Positions 38,639 to 50,730 of a stretch of DNA of 64,000 nucleotides are shown piece after piece. Source of the DNA: Leucaena leucocephala (lineage: Eukaryota > Streptophyta > Magnoliopsida > Fabales > Fabaceae); the NCBI GenBank assembly GCA_037074615.1, contig CM073545.1, forward strand, positions 15,642,001 to 15,706,000. Reading direction: 5' to 3'. Made by a program: the position numbers and the translations under genes. How positions within the stretch are numbered: the stretch's first letter is position 1; the number at the start of each line of letters is the position of its first letter. The notes beneath the pieces are model-generated. The model made no database searches. It saw nothing but the letters and a program-made list of their open reading frames with translations, and had not been told where the DNA came from.

Positions 38639-39220
38639 ACTGTAGTTGCTACAGTACCCCCGTCATACACCCATTGCACTAACGACAAAGCTTGGCAACG
38701 ATAACAGCGCCAAACGTTGCTTCTTTCTCCTTCTCTTCTCTCACTCGTACACACACGGCTGTCTGAACCAGAAAACATGGCAGAGGCGAGTTGCTACAGT
38801 AGCTCAAAACTCGAAAACTTACAGATCGCCGGAAACAAAGGTGGAAAGATGTCGAGGAAGTTTACCTTTGTCGAGATCCCCTCCGACGTACACTAACCAA
38901 GCTCCGACAACGTCCTTCCCTGCCACCGCCACTGACGCGTCTCCCTCTCAACTCCCACACCGCTTCCATCACTCACTAACCTTCGCTCCCACTCTTGTTG
39001 CAGTTCAGATGATGGACAACGGCAGTCCCAACAGCGGCAAGACTCACCGACATTGGTGACCCACACGTCCTCTTGCCGCCATTCCCTGCTCTGCTCAAGT
39101 CGCCTCTCGAGCAGCTGATGGACTGAAGAGCAGGTGAGGGCGTGCTGAAGGATTTAAAAAAAAATGGAGGGCAAAATGGTAATTTCACGCGTTAGAAAAT
39201 AAAATAAAACTTCACATCCT

Positions 39221-39290
39221 GCAGTGGCTGGGGTTCAAACACGGGACCAACGCTTTATACTTTCGCTTTCAACCACTCAACTAACCATGC
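39221..39290 (-). other. tRNA-like A/B-box segment in element 1
   Basis: The complement contains gttgagtggttgaaagc (A-box-like) and gtgtttgaaccccagcc (B-box-like). It starts about 80 bp from the TGTAATGACC end, the same place as in element 2. It is too degenerate to be a tRNA gene. Confidence 0.6.
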
Positions 39291-39371
39291 CTCTTGCAAA
39301 ATTCTGCACGAAATAATATATATTCTTTACTTAAGATAATTTCATATCTAACATTTTTCAGGGTCATTACA

Positions 39372-41954
39372 TGTTCTTTCCTTTATAAAAGACAATGATC
39401 AGCCTCGCTCATACGTGTAAAATTAACCAACAAGGCTTCAAACATCATCAATATAAGTAAGACGATATATTAACAGTACAGTTCATGACTTGTCCGTTCT
39501 ATAGACAAGGTAGATCAGATCATGTTTATGACACCTGGTTTTGTATTTCTCTAATTAACTCCTTTGAAAGTGTCCACACACACACACACACACATTTGCA
39601 TATTTTATTTTTTTTGGTTACATGCATTTGCATATTTTAATTACTGATAATTAATGGGGTTGTCTTAGTTTTCTACTTATTATCATATCCAAGTGTGTTT
39701 TATAAAATATGCCATATGTTGAATTAATTTTTGGACAAAATATTGAATTAATTGACTAGGCCTATATATTATCTACTATTGAGAATGAAATATTTAAATT
39801 ATGATCAATTTAAAACTTCGATAAATTTTGTAACTTAGAAAGTTAAAAAGTGATACAATAATTGATTAAGATGTTTTTCAAGTGCTTTATCTTTGTTTTT
39901 TTTTTCATTTGATGTTATAATTGCCTCTTATGCATATAACTTGCCGGCTTTGAACAGGATATGTAGATTCGTGATGATTCTAATTTCAGGATAGACCTCA
40001 AAGTTTAAAGAGAATTTATAGAAATTATCAATCTCCTCAAATTTGTAACAGGACCCTTAGGTTGTGTAGTTGTTTGTTGTCTAAACTTGGAATAATACAA
40101 ATTGACCTTAGGCTTTGTTTGGATGTTGGGAAAAATAGGAAGAAAATACTAAACAGACTAACTTCGAAAAGTTAAAAAAAGGGTCCTAAATTTGACAGCT
40201 CTTGGCCGTTTTTTTTTCCTTGAATACCAGTCTCTCTCTTTTAATTTAAAGGGCAAACACCAATGGTTTGTATACAAGGCCATTAGCCAAATACTAGCAT
40301 CTTTTTGGTTTTTGTTTGTTTTTGGTAACAAGCTGCATACTGGTATCTTTGAACGTTGGTTTATATACAATTCGTTGCGTTACATCTGCTTTATGGACTT
40401 TTCCTTGGTTTGAACGCTACTAACCCCCACTGTGTTTTCTGATAATTGCGTATAATTATTTTGTTTGGTAAGAACTACTTAGTTAATTTAGGTATATTAA
40501 AAAAATTAAATAAATTAATTAATTATAAAAAAATTAGACTTGATCTCTCTAAAATATACATGTGTAATATTATATTATTTATATATATATCAATTTATGA
40601 GTTATAGGTAAATTAATTTAAAAAATAATAAATATAATAGATAAAATAAATTAAAATTTTATATTTATCACTAAAATTAATTTTTTAATTAACTTATATA
40701 TTTATTTAAGACGGGAGGAGCAGAGATACCTATTTACCTAACCTGTGGCACTTTGGAATCAGATAGTTAGGTAAAAATGGTAATATTCCGTATATGGTTA
40801 GTTTATGTACGGATTTCGTATTACTACAATATCCCAAGTGTATCCTGAGTGCTCTTCTCTGAGGGAGAGGTGGCTAATCGATGAATAGATAACTTTAATG
40901 AAATTTAATTAGGACTCATCATCAGCTAAATAAAATATAATTATCATCTTTGTTGTCTATAACCTTCAAAATCCAACTTTGAAAGTTTCACTTTTTTAAA
41001 AAAAAAATTAAAATCACCAGGGCTTCAATAATAATGATAATACAAAAATCGGAGCGTGATGTACATATATTATTAAACTTTAAAATATAAATATTAATAG
41101 AATTAGCCTTTACCGTGTGTATCTTACTCTTTCTTTCTCTGCCAAAAATAAGAAAAATACAGATATGGTCTACAAGCTAGTGAACTTTGAATGAGGCTTC
41201 CTATAATTATTTTCTTTTTCTGTCTTATTAACTAAGATGGAATGCTGAGATCAACTAAAGATAAGGTCTTTGTCATTTGGATAGAAAACAAATGCACATC
41301 AAAGAAGAGGTGTGTTCGGGGGGGAGATCATCAGCTATTCCTTATTTCCTCCCTACAAGCCACAACTTCGAGAGGACAGATTTTAATCATTTATATTATA
41401 AATTACTATCTTAATAAAAAATCTCTTTAATATATACAATTAATAAAGAGAATTTAAAAAAAATTATGAATTTAGAAGATAAAATTGATTGAGATTTTAT
41501 ATTTAGTATCAAAATAAATTCCTCTACTAGCTCTTAATTATAAGGGCATATTTGGATTAGCTTTTTTGAAGTAATATTTTAGATAAGTATGAAAGAGGAG
41601 TTTAGCATAAAAATATTTTTAGAACCGTAGTTTTAGAGTTTTTCAAATAGAAAATCAGGCAGACATGTAAATGACACTACAGTGCTCTTTTTTATAGGAC
41701 AACAGAATCCTTCATTATATAACAAGAAACACATACAATATTCAATACAAAAGACGACAGCAAACCAAGAGAAAGAAAAAACACACAACAGACAACTTAA
41801 GACATGGACATAAATCTTGACGTACGCGTACGTATGTATATAGTGCTATAACTGATTGAAGCACTAATGTGTATTCATTATCTTCATAACATATATATAA
41901 TATGGAAAGGATCATCAGGTGCTTGATATGAGCACGAGGAAGGCAAGTGATAGC
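39372..41954. other. Intergenic, shuffled pieces of the duplicated block
   Basis: Pieces of the defensin upstream block (39.37-39.47, 40.34-40.44 and 40.93-41.01 kb) are separated by AT-rich sequence. A decayed MITE-like inverted repeat lies at about 40.49-40.72 kb. I see no gene or defensin exon here. Confidence 0.45.
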
Positions 41955-42143
41955 TTAGCTTCCCTCAACACACTTGAAGTAGCAAAAGCAAGCACTTCCA
42001 ATACCATGAGTATGACAACTTCCATCAACAGCACCCTCTTTTGAACATGCTGTCTTACACGGTTTCTTGCGGATACAAACCCCAGAAAATGTTTTGCTCA
42101 GTTTCTCGCAAAGTTTTGCTTCTGCGACATTGTTCTCTGCATA

Positions 42144-42179
<36 letters not shown>

Positions 42180-42457
42180 GTACACACATACATGCATACG
42201 ATGGTTAATAATATGATCTACCTAATAATAATAATCAAAACAAATTACTGGTGAAAACAATATTGTTAATATGTATAACCTTCTTTAATTAACTGTACGT
42301 AAAAGATATTTTATATATATATATATATATATGAAACGAGGAAATGGAGAAAAGTGAGTGTTAATTAGATGATTGAGTACGTGAACTAACCGTGGGGAGA
42401 GAGAAGGACGAGGGCAATGAAGAGGAAGACAGTGAACTTGAAAAGTGAGGATGCCAT
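41955..42457 (-). CDS. Plant defensin, 8-Cys, basic, with C-terminal tail (gene H)
   Basis: A predicted secreted defensin of 82 aa. Exon 1 is 42391-42457 (22 codons plus 1 nt, MASSLFKFTVFLFIALVLL..., donor gttagt). Exon 2 is 41955-42136. The phase-1 intron is 254 bp and holds CA and TA microsatellites. Likely cleavage is after NVAEA. The mature region has the classical spacing: KLCEKLSKTFSGVC, PCKTAC (C-x3-C), the KEGA loop, GSC, ACFC and FKC, followed by a four-residue tail, VEGS, that its relatives lack. It is Lys-rich and basic. It is the first 67-nt-signal-exon gene and lies between the two inverted large elements. Confidence 0.92.
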
Positions 42458-42694
42458 GTTTGGTGATAATAATAATAATAATAATAAGATATGTATCAGA
42501 CTTAATGAAGAGGCTTGGTTTCAATTTTGAGATGAAGGTGATGAAGGACTATGCATATATATATAGAATGGTGTTCATGGTGACGCCTTTTTTATTTATT
42601 GGGATTTAAAGTTCATTCAAAGTAGTGACGCTAAGCTATTTTGATTTTTGATTGTTTGTGTTATTTTAATTTAGAGCGGCAAACACCATGGTTT

Positions 42695-42772
42695 GATAAC
42701 AGAATCGAACTGGCGTCTTCCTACTTATAAAAAAAATTTCATATCACTAGACCATAGACTTCTTGAGGAGTG
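42695..42772 (-). repeat. SINE-like tRNA-derived fragment
   Basis: The complement has an A-box-like atggtctagtgatatgaaat and a B box cagttcgattctg, with order and spacing as in tRNA-derived SINEs. The tail is not recognised. Confidence 0.4.
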
Positions 42773-43908
42773 CCCTTTCAGCTGCTCGATGGGATAAGGC
42801 AATGCAGGTCCTGGGTTTAGACTTTTGCATAAAATATGGGGATTAAGGTTGACTTTGGACATCTAGCCCCTCTCCCAAAATTCTTTTAAGAATCTTTATC
42901 CGATTTCAAATGACATTCATTTTTTTTCATTCGATCAAGTTTTCTTAATATTTGATTCCTAACGCATTAAATATATATATCAAATTATTAAAAAAATATA
43001 TCACTTTATTTTTTACTTATTAAAATTGAAAAATTTTATGTATTTTACATAATTTTTTTCTATCTTTTTTTTTTTGCAAATTAACGTATTGTTTATATAT
43101 TTTTAAATGTTTTTTTCATTATTACATGATTTTATATATTGTTTTTCTCAATTATAAAATTATTTTAAAATTTGTTAATAAAAATACTCCTAAAATTATA
43201 TACAAAGATGCTCATTTGAACCCTTGGGGATGCTGAGGTAAAGGGCTTAATTTCATTTAAGATTTTCTTTTTGACGAGTTCCAATCTGTTTATTAATCAA
43301 TTAAACATATTATTCTAGTGCCAAACATTAGCTTTCTGTAGTATAATAATATGGAGATTAGTGACTGAATCGTCAATATGCCGGGTTGAATGGGTTAAAT
43401 GAATTAACTATACAAGTACACAGGAGTCGGGTCATACATGATAATGTCATGAATGTATTAGACATGATTATATCATAAAAATTAAATATGATTCTCCTCC
43501 TAATCTCATCTCTTTGAAATTGTCCTATATCTTCAAAGTGTCCTTGCTTTGGTTTAGGTTGAGTAGACATGAAGTTATCTGTATAGCACAAGTGGATTTT
43601 GAATTATTATAATTCAAGCCGTGCTACATAGGGATTATAATGATTATATATAATTTACACCCTTCAATTATAAATTTAGAAGTTAATGGATTACTTCATA
43701 CAAATTAAGAAATTTGGCAAAAAAATACAGATTAAGAAAATTAAGTAATATTTTTTAGAAAAATGTATATTAATTTTCTAAAATACCCTCTTTTAATATT
43801 TATGCTAAAAACTACCTCTGCGATGAATAGATGTACATAATTTGAGAGAAAGAGATTGGGATTTATTTCCCCAACTATCTCACATATTATATTAGATATT
43901 CATATACA

Positions 43909-44372
43909 TACTCCCTCCGGTCTTTAATAAGAGTTAGCTAAATATTTTTTATAGATTAAAAAAATTAAATAAATTAGTTAATTATTACTAAATATAAATG
44001 AATTCATATTATATTTGTTTTTCATAAAGAAGAAAACCTTAAAAACTACTCAATATTACAAGAAAGAACAAACGAAAAGCATCTAAAGGAACCAAGTAAA
44101 ATCTTGGTGACATCTCTAAAATATGTTTGACTAGCATATCAGCTTTAGAATTTTTCTCTCTTTCAACTTGTTGAAGATCAACCCACCAATCCCTTTAGAG
44201 CATGATATGACTCTCAAAGATTAAATTCTAGTCATCACGAAGATCTATTCCTTAATCTACTCAAATTAATTAATTAGTTTTTATATTAATTATAATTAAC
44301 TGATTTATTTAATTTTCTTAATCTATCTAAAAAGTTAAATAACTCTTTTACTACATACCAAAGAAGTATTTA
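43909..44372. mobile_element. Stowaway-like MITE carrying a LINE fragment
   Basis: The left end, tactccctccggtctttaat, is the classic CTCCCTCCG-type Stowaway terminus. The complement of the right end reads tacttctttggtatgtagta, with further inverted similarity (aaattaaataaa...agttaattat). The middle (about 44.03-44.22 kb) is less AT-rich. On the minus strand it shows a frame with EKNSKADMLVKHILEM, resembling the C-terminal RNase H part of plant LINEs. Element 2 is inserted within about 10 bp of its right end. Confidence 0.5.
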
Positions 44373-44460
44373 TTACTTAGTGTAATGACCTTGAAAATTT
44401 TAAAGTTATGGAATCAATTCATTAAACTGTGTATATATATTAATTCGTGTAGTGAAATTG

Positions 44461-44526
44461 ACCAGCCGAGTGGTTAGAGCTAGTGTTGGTAAACAAGAGG
44501 TCCAGGGTTCGAACCCCAGCTCCTGC
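44461..44526 (+). other. tRNA-Ser/Leu-like segment in element 2
   Basis: It contains gccgagtggttagagc, which looks like the tRNA-Ser/Leu D-arm (A box), and cagggttcgaacccc (B box), ending ctcctgca. It starts 80 bp from the element edge, matching element 1. No acceptor stem or anticodon arm forms convincingly. Confidence 0.6.
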
Positions 44527-46729
44527 AAAAGTGATTTTTTTTCATTTTCCATATGTGAAATTACAACTTTGCCCTTCTGTTCATTTACCAACTCCCGACT
44601 CCTCCCCCATTTCTTCTTTCTTCTGCTTAGCGACATCCAGCGTCTGCGGAGAGCAGCGGCACAGGCAGTAGGTGGGATAAGGTTTGGGGGCCAGCGAACG
44701 GCGCGGGAATGGAGTGCACGGCACGGAAGGTTTGTCTGCGTCTCCTTTTATCCAAGCCATTTCCTTCCCTATGTCATTTCTTTCTTCGACAGAAAAGAGA
44801 GAGAGAGCAGGGTCGAGCAGGAGAGTGAAAGTGAGAGGCCGAGAGTGAGAGATCGGAGAAAAGAAGTGATCATCGTGGCCTAAAAAAAAAAAGGTGTTTG
44901 GAACTCTTATGCAACCAAGGATTTCAGCCAACGTGAGTCTTCTAATCTCATTTCCACCTTCAGTTTGTTCGATCTTTGCATGTTGGGGATGGGATTGTTG
45001 GATCAAAGTTGCTATCTTGTAAGATTGAGTAAGGATTAAAGCTTTTCCACTTGAAATCTAACTGAAATCATGAGTCTTGGTGACTGCATGACGTGTTTCT
45101 GTTATGGGGTAAGGTTTTCAGAAACAGAGCTTGCTGTCTTATGTTGAGGGGTTTTGGATTCTCTGAGATTTCAGTTTGGGTCGAAGCACAAAGTTGTGAT
45201 TGTTCGATTAGAAACTTGCGGTCTTTGAATGTGTAATGTCAGAAATTATAATAAGCATGAAAGAAAGCTTAAGCTTAGTGTATTTATATATCTATTGACG
45301 TTGTGGTGTGTTTTGACCGATTAAAGAAATGAGTTTAGGCTTCAATCATTAAACTTGGCTGCTGCAAGTTCTTTTTCTTTTGATATGGGAAGGTTTACCG
45401 AGAAGTAGGACTAAAGGTTGTTTGGTTCGGTGACTGTGTGATGTTGAGGTTTCCTGGATTATTTTTTTTGAGGAGCAGTGTATTGTGTAAGGAGTATTGT
45501 GGTTTAATGTTGGGTAGCCATTTCAGAATATAAGGGAGCTTAATGTTTAAGCTTTGTAGTTTTAGGCTCTATGAAGTTTGTGGTTGCAGGTGGTAATTTT
45601 GAATTCAGGAGCAAGATTTCGAAACTGAAATTTTTGAGAGTGAGAATCTGAAAAGTAGTTGCTGTTTTGGTGTTTTCAAATCTGGTTTTAATGAGTTAAA
45701 AAGAAGACCGGTTAAAAAGGAAATTAGTAAATCAGTTTTGAATTCATTTATTGGAAACTAAAGCAAGTTATGGGTTATGAATTATGATATGGAGTAGAGT
45801 TAAAGCTCTTAAGTATTTCAACCTTGTGGAAAGAATGCTTTAAAAATTAGACGCATCATAGAAAGCTATTTTGAAATACTATAGTTGAGTTGAAGGCAAC
45901 AAAGTGCTAACCTCAATATTGAGATAAGTTATGGGTTAAAGGATGCTTGTTGTTAGTAAAAGATTTAATGAGCAATGTCTTTTGAAATGATTTAAAGTGA
46001 TAATGCCAACATTGATATGAGTTGATTATGATGGGTTCCAGGAGGCATTAAAGAATAATTGAACTAAAGCTAAGGAAGGGAAATCACTGATTAAATGAAA
46101 ACATTTGGGATACATAAGATTATAAAAATGTTACAATAACTACTATAATCGTAATTTGTGTATTAATGATTTATTTTCGGAAAATATAGGAAATTAAGAA
46201 GAAAATATTATTCTGAAGCATAGAGCAAGAGTAAGCTACATTGGAGTATTTCAGGTGAGTGAATAACGTCCCTAAACTTTGAGATTTTTAAATATAATCA
46301 GTTTTTGATATATTTATTAAATGTGAAATTTGGCACGAATTACGAGAAAGAATTGCGAACTCAAGATTTTATATGTTTATTTGACATTTCATTTAAAAGT
46401 AAATTTCAGCATGATCTACGAAAAAGCAAGCATATGAATTCATGATTTTAAATGTTGAAAATAGATATTTCATTATTGCATACTTGTTTATATGAATTGA
46501 CAAAATGAATTTTGATGATTTATCGAAAATGTTCATGCTGGGAAAGTTCATAATTATGAATGATTTTAATGGAAATTGATGTATTTAAAAGGTTATGATT
46601 ATTGAATGATAAATGGTCCCTAAGCATGTTTGAAATGTTTTAGAGGACGGAACACAGAACGCTGGTTACTAACAGCAGTACTGTTAGTCCTTGGTGCACC
46701 ATGGTTAACCCGAGCTCGACGGACATTTC

Positions 46730-46940
46730 GTGGGTCTCGTACTCGCGCATGTTATTCGTGGGATTATTCCCATGCATGTTATTCGTGGGATTTATTCCCA
46801 TGCATGTTATTCGTAGGTCTCGTACCTGTGCCTGTTTCGTAGCCTAGAGCCATGCATGATTGGTTAGTTACCCCTCGTGGACTGTGTGTCCATGCATGAT
46901 TGGTTAGTTACCCTTCGTGGACTGCGTGTCCATGCATGTT
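46730..46940. repeat. Tandem repeats inside element 2
   Basis: Three units of about 28 bp carry gttattcgtggga and a cccatgcatg end, then a 40-bp unit repeats twice (catgcatgattggttagtta ... gtggactg). This is the inverted counterpart of 35955-36145. Confidence 0.7.
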
Positions 46941-47659
46941 TCCGTTCTGTTGAAGTCCTACAGAAGAGTGATTTTGAAATGATGATTTCAACTGGTTTTT
47001 CTAAAAGGAAAAAGTTTACCGAGTTATTCATTTGAATTACGCATCGATATGATTCATGTATTGAAAGTCAATTATTGTTGAAGTTTTATGGAAAAGTGAT
47101 TGATTTGCAATGACAAGTTTAAAAAAAAAAAAGTTTTCATGAAACATAGTGTTTACTTTCATGAAATGAAGTTATTGAAACAATTGCATTGAATGACGAA
47201 ATATTATAATTTATACTTAAACATGCTGAAATTGATTATTTTCGTATTTCAAATTATATTTTTGAGACGTTATTCATGAGTAGATTATTTGGCTTCAGTT
47301 AGTGCAGTTGATCCTATTCCTTCAGCTGAGCAGTGAAGATCCTCACGTTCGATCCGAAGAAATTGTTTTTAGGCACGTCAACTTTTGAAGTAACTATATT
47401 TTCTGAAATACATGTATTATTAAAGGGTTAGATGCTTCACTTAATTTATAGATAAAGTTCTGGTTCGTATCATTTTGAAAATTGTTTGAGTTTGACGTAA
47501 AGCTATTGCCTTTTTATTTAAACTGAAAGTTAAATTATGAGTATCAATTTAAACGTTTTATTTAAGTTTTAAGGCTTAAGGAATATGAATTTATTCATAT
47601 TCTATGCCGATCACGGTTCAAATTTCGGGACGTGACACTTAGCTTCCTAGGTTAGCTTC

Positions 47660-48015
47660 CTAGGTCAGCATGTAACTATATATAGAGATCATGCACATCC
47701 ACTAACATATACGTAAAAAGTCCACTTGTTTACTAATAAAATATCTTCGTACAGTCGTACTACGAAGAATAAGTAAAAGTCTCTAGAAGTCTCATTATCT
47801 TTATATATATTGCGTTCTTTCTTGTAAGAAACAAATATCCCATAAAATTTAAATGATTTAAATATTTAATGCGGAGTTATATAGAAGCCAACAATTAATA
47901 ATTCGACTAATAATCAAGCTATCACAGAACAACACTGATGTCCTCTATGTTTTTTTGACCATACACAACACTGAAGTATGTAAATATTGTTAAACTTCTT
48001 TAAAACAGTAAAAAT
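47660..48015. repeat. Segmental duplicate upstream of the 51-kb relic, copy 1
   Basis: Shares atagagatcat(g/a)cacatcca, cccataa(a/g)at and a taatgcggag(a)gttatat stretch in the same order with 51225-51520. The pair marks a duplication that also produced gene I and the broken signal exon near 51.9 kb. Confidence 0.6.
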
Positions 48016-48429
48016 ATACTCCATCCATTATAAAATATGTCTTTTTGGAGAATATTTTTTGTTCCATTTTATTTGTCTTTTTAGAACCGGTGGTAGTACT
48101 ATTTTAGGATTTGTGAACATCGTAACTTTGTAGAGATTTTTTATATTAATTTATGATTTGATCTGATAAAAATATTGTCTTTATAGATTTTATATATTGT
48201 AAAGGGATTTTTCAGAATTATAACTTTGATTCAATATTAAAAAAGCTTAATAAACATAAATACCAAACTCTTGATTTTAGCCAAAGGCTGGGCCGAGAAA
48301 ACCAGAGTTATACGATATTCGTACAGAAGATATAAAGCACGAGAAAGGACATGAAAGTAAAAGGCACACAATGCAGACAAGGACACAAAACAAACAGACA
48401 AACTCTGACGCATAGAGCTTTCAACAGAA

Positions 48430-48441
48430 GCACTATTTATT
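48430..48441 (-). terminator. Conserved 3' UTR poly(A) motif, gene I
   Basis: The complement reads aataaatagtgc, about 60 bp past the stop of gene I. Confidence 0.6.
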
Positions 48442-48500
48442 CACTTATCGCATACTGCTTGAGATGATGAGCAAGAAGAAGGCACGGACAGCTTTCCCAC

Positions 48501-49276
48501 TCAACATTTGCGGTAGCAGAAGCAAGCACGTCCAAAACCATGAACATGGCAACTTCCAGAAACAGCACCCTCTCTTAAGCATTTAACATCACAGGGACAA
48601 TTTCGACCACAAAACCCAGAAAATGTTGTGCTCAGTCTTCTACACAGTTTTGCTTCTGCAACATTCTCTGCAATTTCACGCACACATACAACACTTCCAT
48701 TAACACATGGCTATAGGCAGGGACACATAAAGCACGTATACTTATGGAACAAAATTTTCCATAAAAGATTGATTAAATGCAAGTACCGAAAAATTGGATC
48801 AGTTATTGAATTGACCGAAGTAATGATTTAAGGATCAGTAGTTTAATTGTAGTTTAGTCGATGTCAACCTAATCATAATTAAAATACAAAATAAAAATAT
48901 TCATATAGAATCCTAAAAATTCATTCACTAGCATGACTAACCAACCCTAGTTAAATTTTAATACAATGATTTAATTAATGAGGAGTTGCATGAAAATATA
49001 TATACAAGCATATGTGACGGAATTATTATGATTAGTATGAAGTCATGGAGTGGTTAACAACATTATTTGGCTAATAATCAACGCACAGTGTGTAATTGGC
49101 GTAAACAATGTTAATGTAAGCCTCTTTAACACTAAAAGATGTGAAAAATACCAAACGAGGAAATTAAATGGTAAAAAGTTAGTGTTTGGCGATGGGTACG
49201 TAAACTAACCATTGGGAGAGAAAAGGACGAGGGCCATGAAGAGGAAGACAACGAACTTGGAAAGAGAAGCAGCCAT
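48501..49276 (-). CDS. Plant defensin-like peptide with nine cysteines, basic (gene I)
   Basis: A predicted secreted peptide of 77 aa. Exon 1 is 49210-49276 (MAASLSKFVVFLFMALVLF..., donor gttagt). Exon 2 is 48501-48667. The phase-1 intron is 542 bp. Likely cleavage is after NVAEA. The mature domain follows the defensin pattern (KLCRRLSTTFSGFC, GSC, ACFC, RKC) but carries an extra cysteine: the usual single third Cys is replaced by NCPC before DVKC, for nine in total. Genes J and K share this. An odd cysteine could pair two peptides or stay free. It is Arg-rich and basic. It follows large element 2. Confidence 0.9.
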
Positions 49277-49827
49277 GTTTATTGGTAATAAGATTAACGA
49301 GTATATATCAGAGAGTCAATGAAGAAGAAGCTTGTATGTTTCCAAAAGCTTGAACTGTTACATATATATAGAACAGTAGTGTCCATGCATGGTGATTAAT
49401 AATTTTAATTGGGATTATTAAGCTTTTTTATTTCTTATTGGGATTCGATCAACACATGCCAGCTTTCTTGATGAGCACTACACGCTCTTGTATAACCATG
49501 AGCGTCCGGATTCCATGGGATTTGCAATATAGCTACGTGGAGGCCTTTTGGGCCCTTGATCAAGTCAACGTAGCAAAACATATATTCAGCTGGTCTATGC
49601 TGCAACCGGCGGATGCATGTGCCTGATCATAACCTATTTATGCAAAATACTACTAATTTATTTCATTACAAAATCGTAACTTCAACAAGTACTGTGTGCT
49701 CTCTTGCTTGGACTGCAATACTTCTTCATAGTTCATGTTGTGTTTGAAATTATGTTGGATGGTTTTAATTAAAACTACGTTATGGCAGAAACAACATTCT
49801 TAAAACCACCCAAAACTAAAAGTATAT

Positions 49828-50084
49828 ACTCTTTTAGTCCTTAATATATAACATATTTAATTAATTTGATTACATTAAGGAAGTTAATTAATATGATACA
49901 TTTTTTTAAATACCCTAATCATCTTCCTTAACTCTCATTTCATTCTCTTACTTAATTATTGTTAAAGAAGTATCAATTAGAAATAATTTAGAAAAAAATT
50001 GATAATTGTAGAAATATATCTTATATTTAGAGTCAAAATCAATTTTCCAATTAAATTCTATATATTATGAATTAGAGGAGTAGT
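49828..50084. mobile_element. Stowaway-like MITE
   Basis: The left end, tatactcttttagtccttaa, and the complement of the right end, actactcctctaattcataa, are inverted relatives. The interior is AT-rich (about 250 bp) and non-coding. Confidence 0.5.
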
Positions 50085-50214
50085 TTAACTTAATAAAGGC
50101 GTGATATCATTAATGTTATAAAAATTAGACAGATCATTAAACTAGGTGTTCACGATTCAATGGTCTGACTTCCTACTCACATTTAATTATTCTTAATTAT
50201 TTCTCCCAATTTAA

Positions 50215-50730
50215 TTAAGGATAAAGGTGTAATCAGTATCCCGAACTAATTTTGTAAGTGTAATTAGCACCCTAAAGTATTTAGGGTGCAATCAGCACCC
50301 CAAACTAATTTTGGAGGTGCAATTAACACCCTAAAGTATTTAAATTGTTATAATTTTGCCCATTCACTAATAAAAACACAAACTTTTATTTGATACATAC
50401 CACATAAATCTTTTATTTTGACATATTGTTTAAAATGACATATATGTAATATCGTTTTAATAAATTATACTAAATAAATTATTTTTAAATAATATGACAC
50501 ATGTGACTATTTAAATAATAATGTGTTGAAATAAAAGCTTACATAATATGCATCGGATAGAAATTTGTGTTTATCAGTGAAATGGAAGAATTGTACTAAT
50601 TTAAATACTTTAGGGTCTAGTCGCACCTCCAAAATTAATTCAGAGTGCTAATTATACTCTTAAATACTTTAATATATATTTGCTCATCCAAAATTAGTTT
50701 AAGGTGATAAATGCACATTTACCCTTTAAT
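50215..50730. mobile_element. Long-TIR (Mutator-like) non-autonomous element
   Basis: The left arm (ggataaaggtgtaatcagta, then cccgaactaattttg, then a repeated ...caccctaaagtattta) is mirrored by the right arm, whose complement reads aagggtaaatgtgcattta then caccttaaactaattttgg. The arms are roughly 130-170 bp. The interior has no coding sequence. Long inverted arms of this kind are typical of MULE-derived MITEs. No target duplication was fixed. Confidence 0.6.

Larger units (their letters stand above)
35258..39371 (-). mobile_element. Large solo-LTR-like element 1 (4.1 kb)
   Basis: It begins TGTCACGTCCC and ends GGTCATTACA on the + strand. A perfect 5-bp target duplication, TGTTC, flanks it (35253-35257 and 39372-39376). 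A paralogous empty site, atgtgttctttc with a single tgttc, exists at 25759-25770. Only one copy of each end is present, so it looks like a solo LTR or a non-autonomous relative, not a full LTR-internal-LTR element. It shares both ends, the GAGTGAATAACGTCC region and internal tandem repeats with element 2 (44.38 kb), in opposite orientation. It has no gag-pol coding. A nested TRIM (38124-38638) inflates its length. Strand is assigned relative to element 2. Confidence 0.8.
44381..47635 (+). mobile_element. Large solo-LTR-like element 2 (3.3 kb)
   Basis: It starts TGTAATGACC and ends GGGACGTGACA, with a perfect 5-bp target duplication CTTAG (44376-44380 and 47636-47640). The last stretch, complement tgtcacgtcccgaaatttga, is nearly identical to the start of element 1, and so are the GAGTGAATAACGTCC core (about 46.26 kb) and the ccttggtgcaccatggtta region (46.69 kb). 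Open frames up to 143 codons (44.45-44.88 kb) are shadows of repeat sequence with no domain. With element 1 it forms an inverted pair around gene H. Confidence 0.82.

Noticed and set aside
37993..39059. Several frames of 80-146 codons on both strands
   Set aside because: They cross the TRIM LTRs and the GC-rich end of element 1. Their near-identical pairs reflect the two LTR copies, not genes.
35258..39371. Full-length LTR retrotransposon
   Set aside because: The start sequence does not recur near the end and no gag-pol frame exists, so a solo LTR or non-autonomous element fits better.
35258..39371. DNA transposon with TIRs
   Set aside because: The ends are only loosely inverted (TGTCACGTCC versus TGTAATGACC). 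A 5-bp duplication with TG...CA ends fits LTR biology better, though this is not excluded.
44461..44526. Possible tRNA gene
   Set aside because: A and B boxes are good, but acceptor and anticodon stems do not form, and the same degenerate segment recurs in element 1. It is treated as a tRNA-like promoter relic.
44452..44883. 143-codon frame and overlapping minus frame of 141 codons
   Set aside because: Both lie inside LTR-like element 2, on both strands at once, with no domain. The GC-rich repeat sequence explains them.
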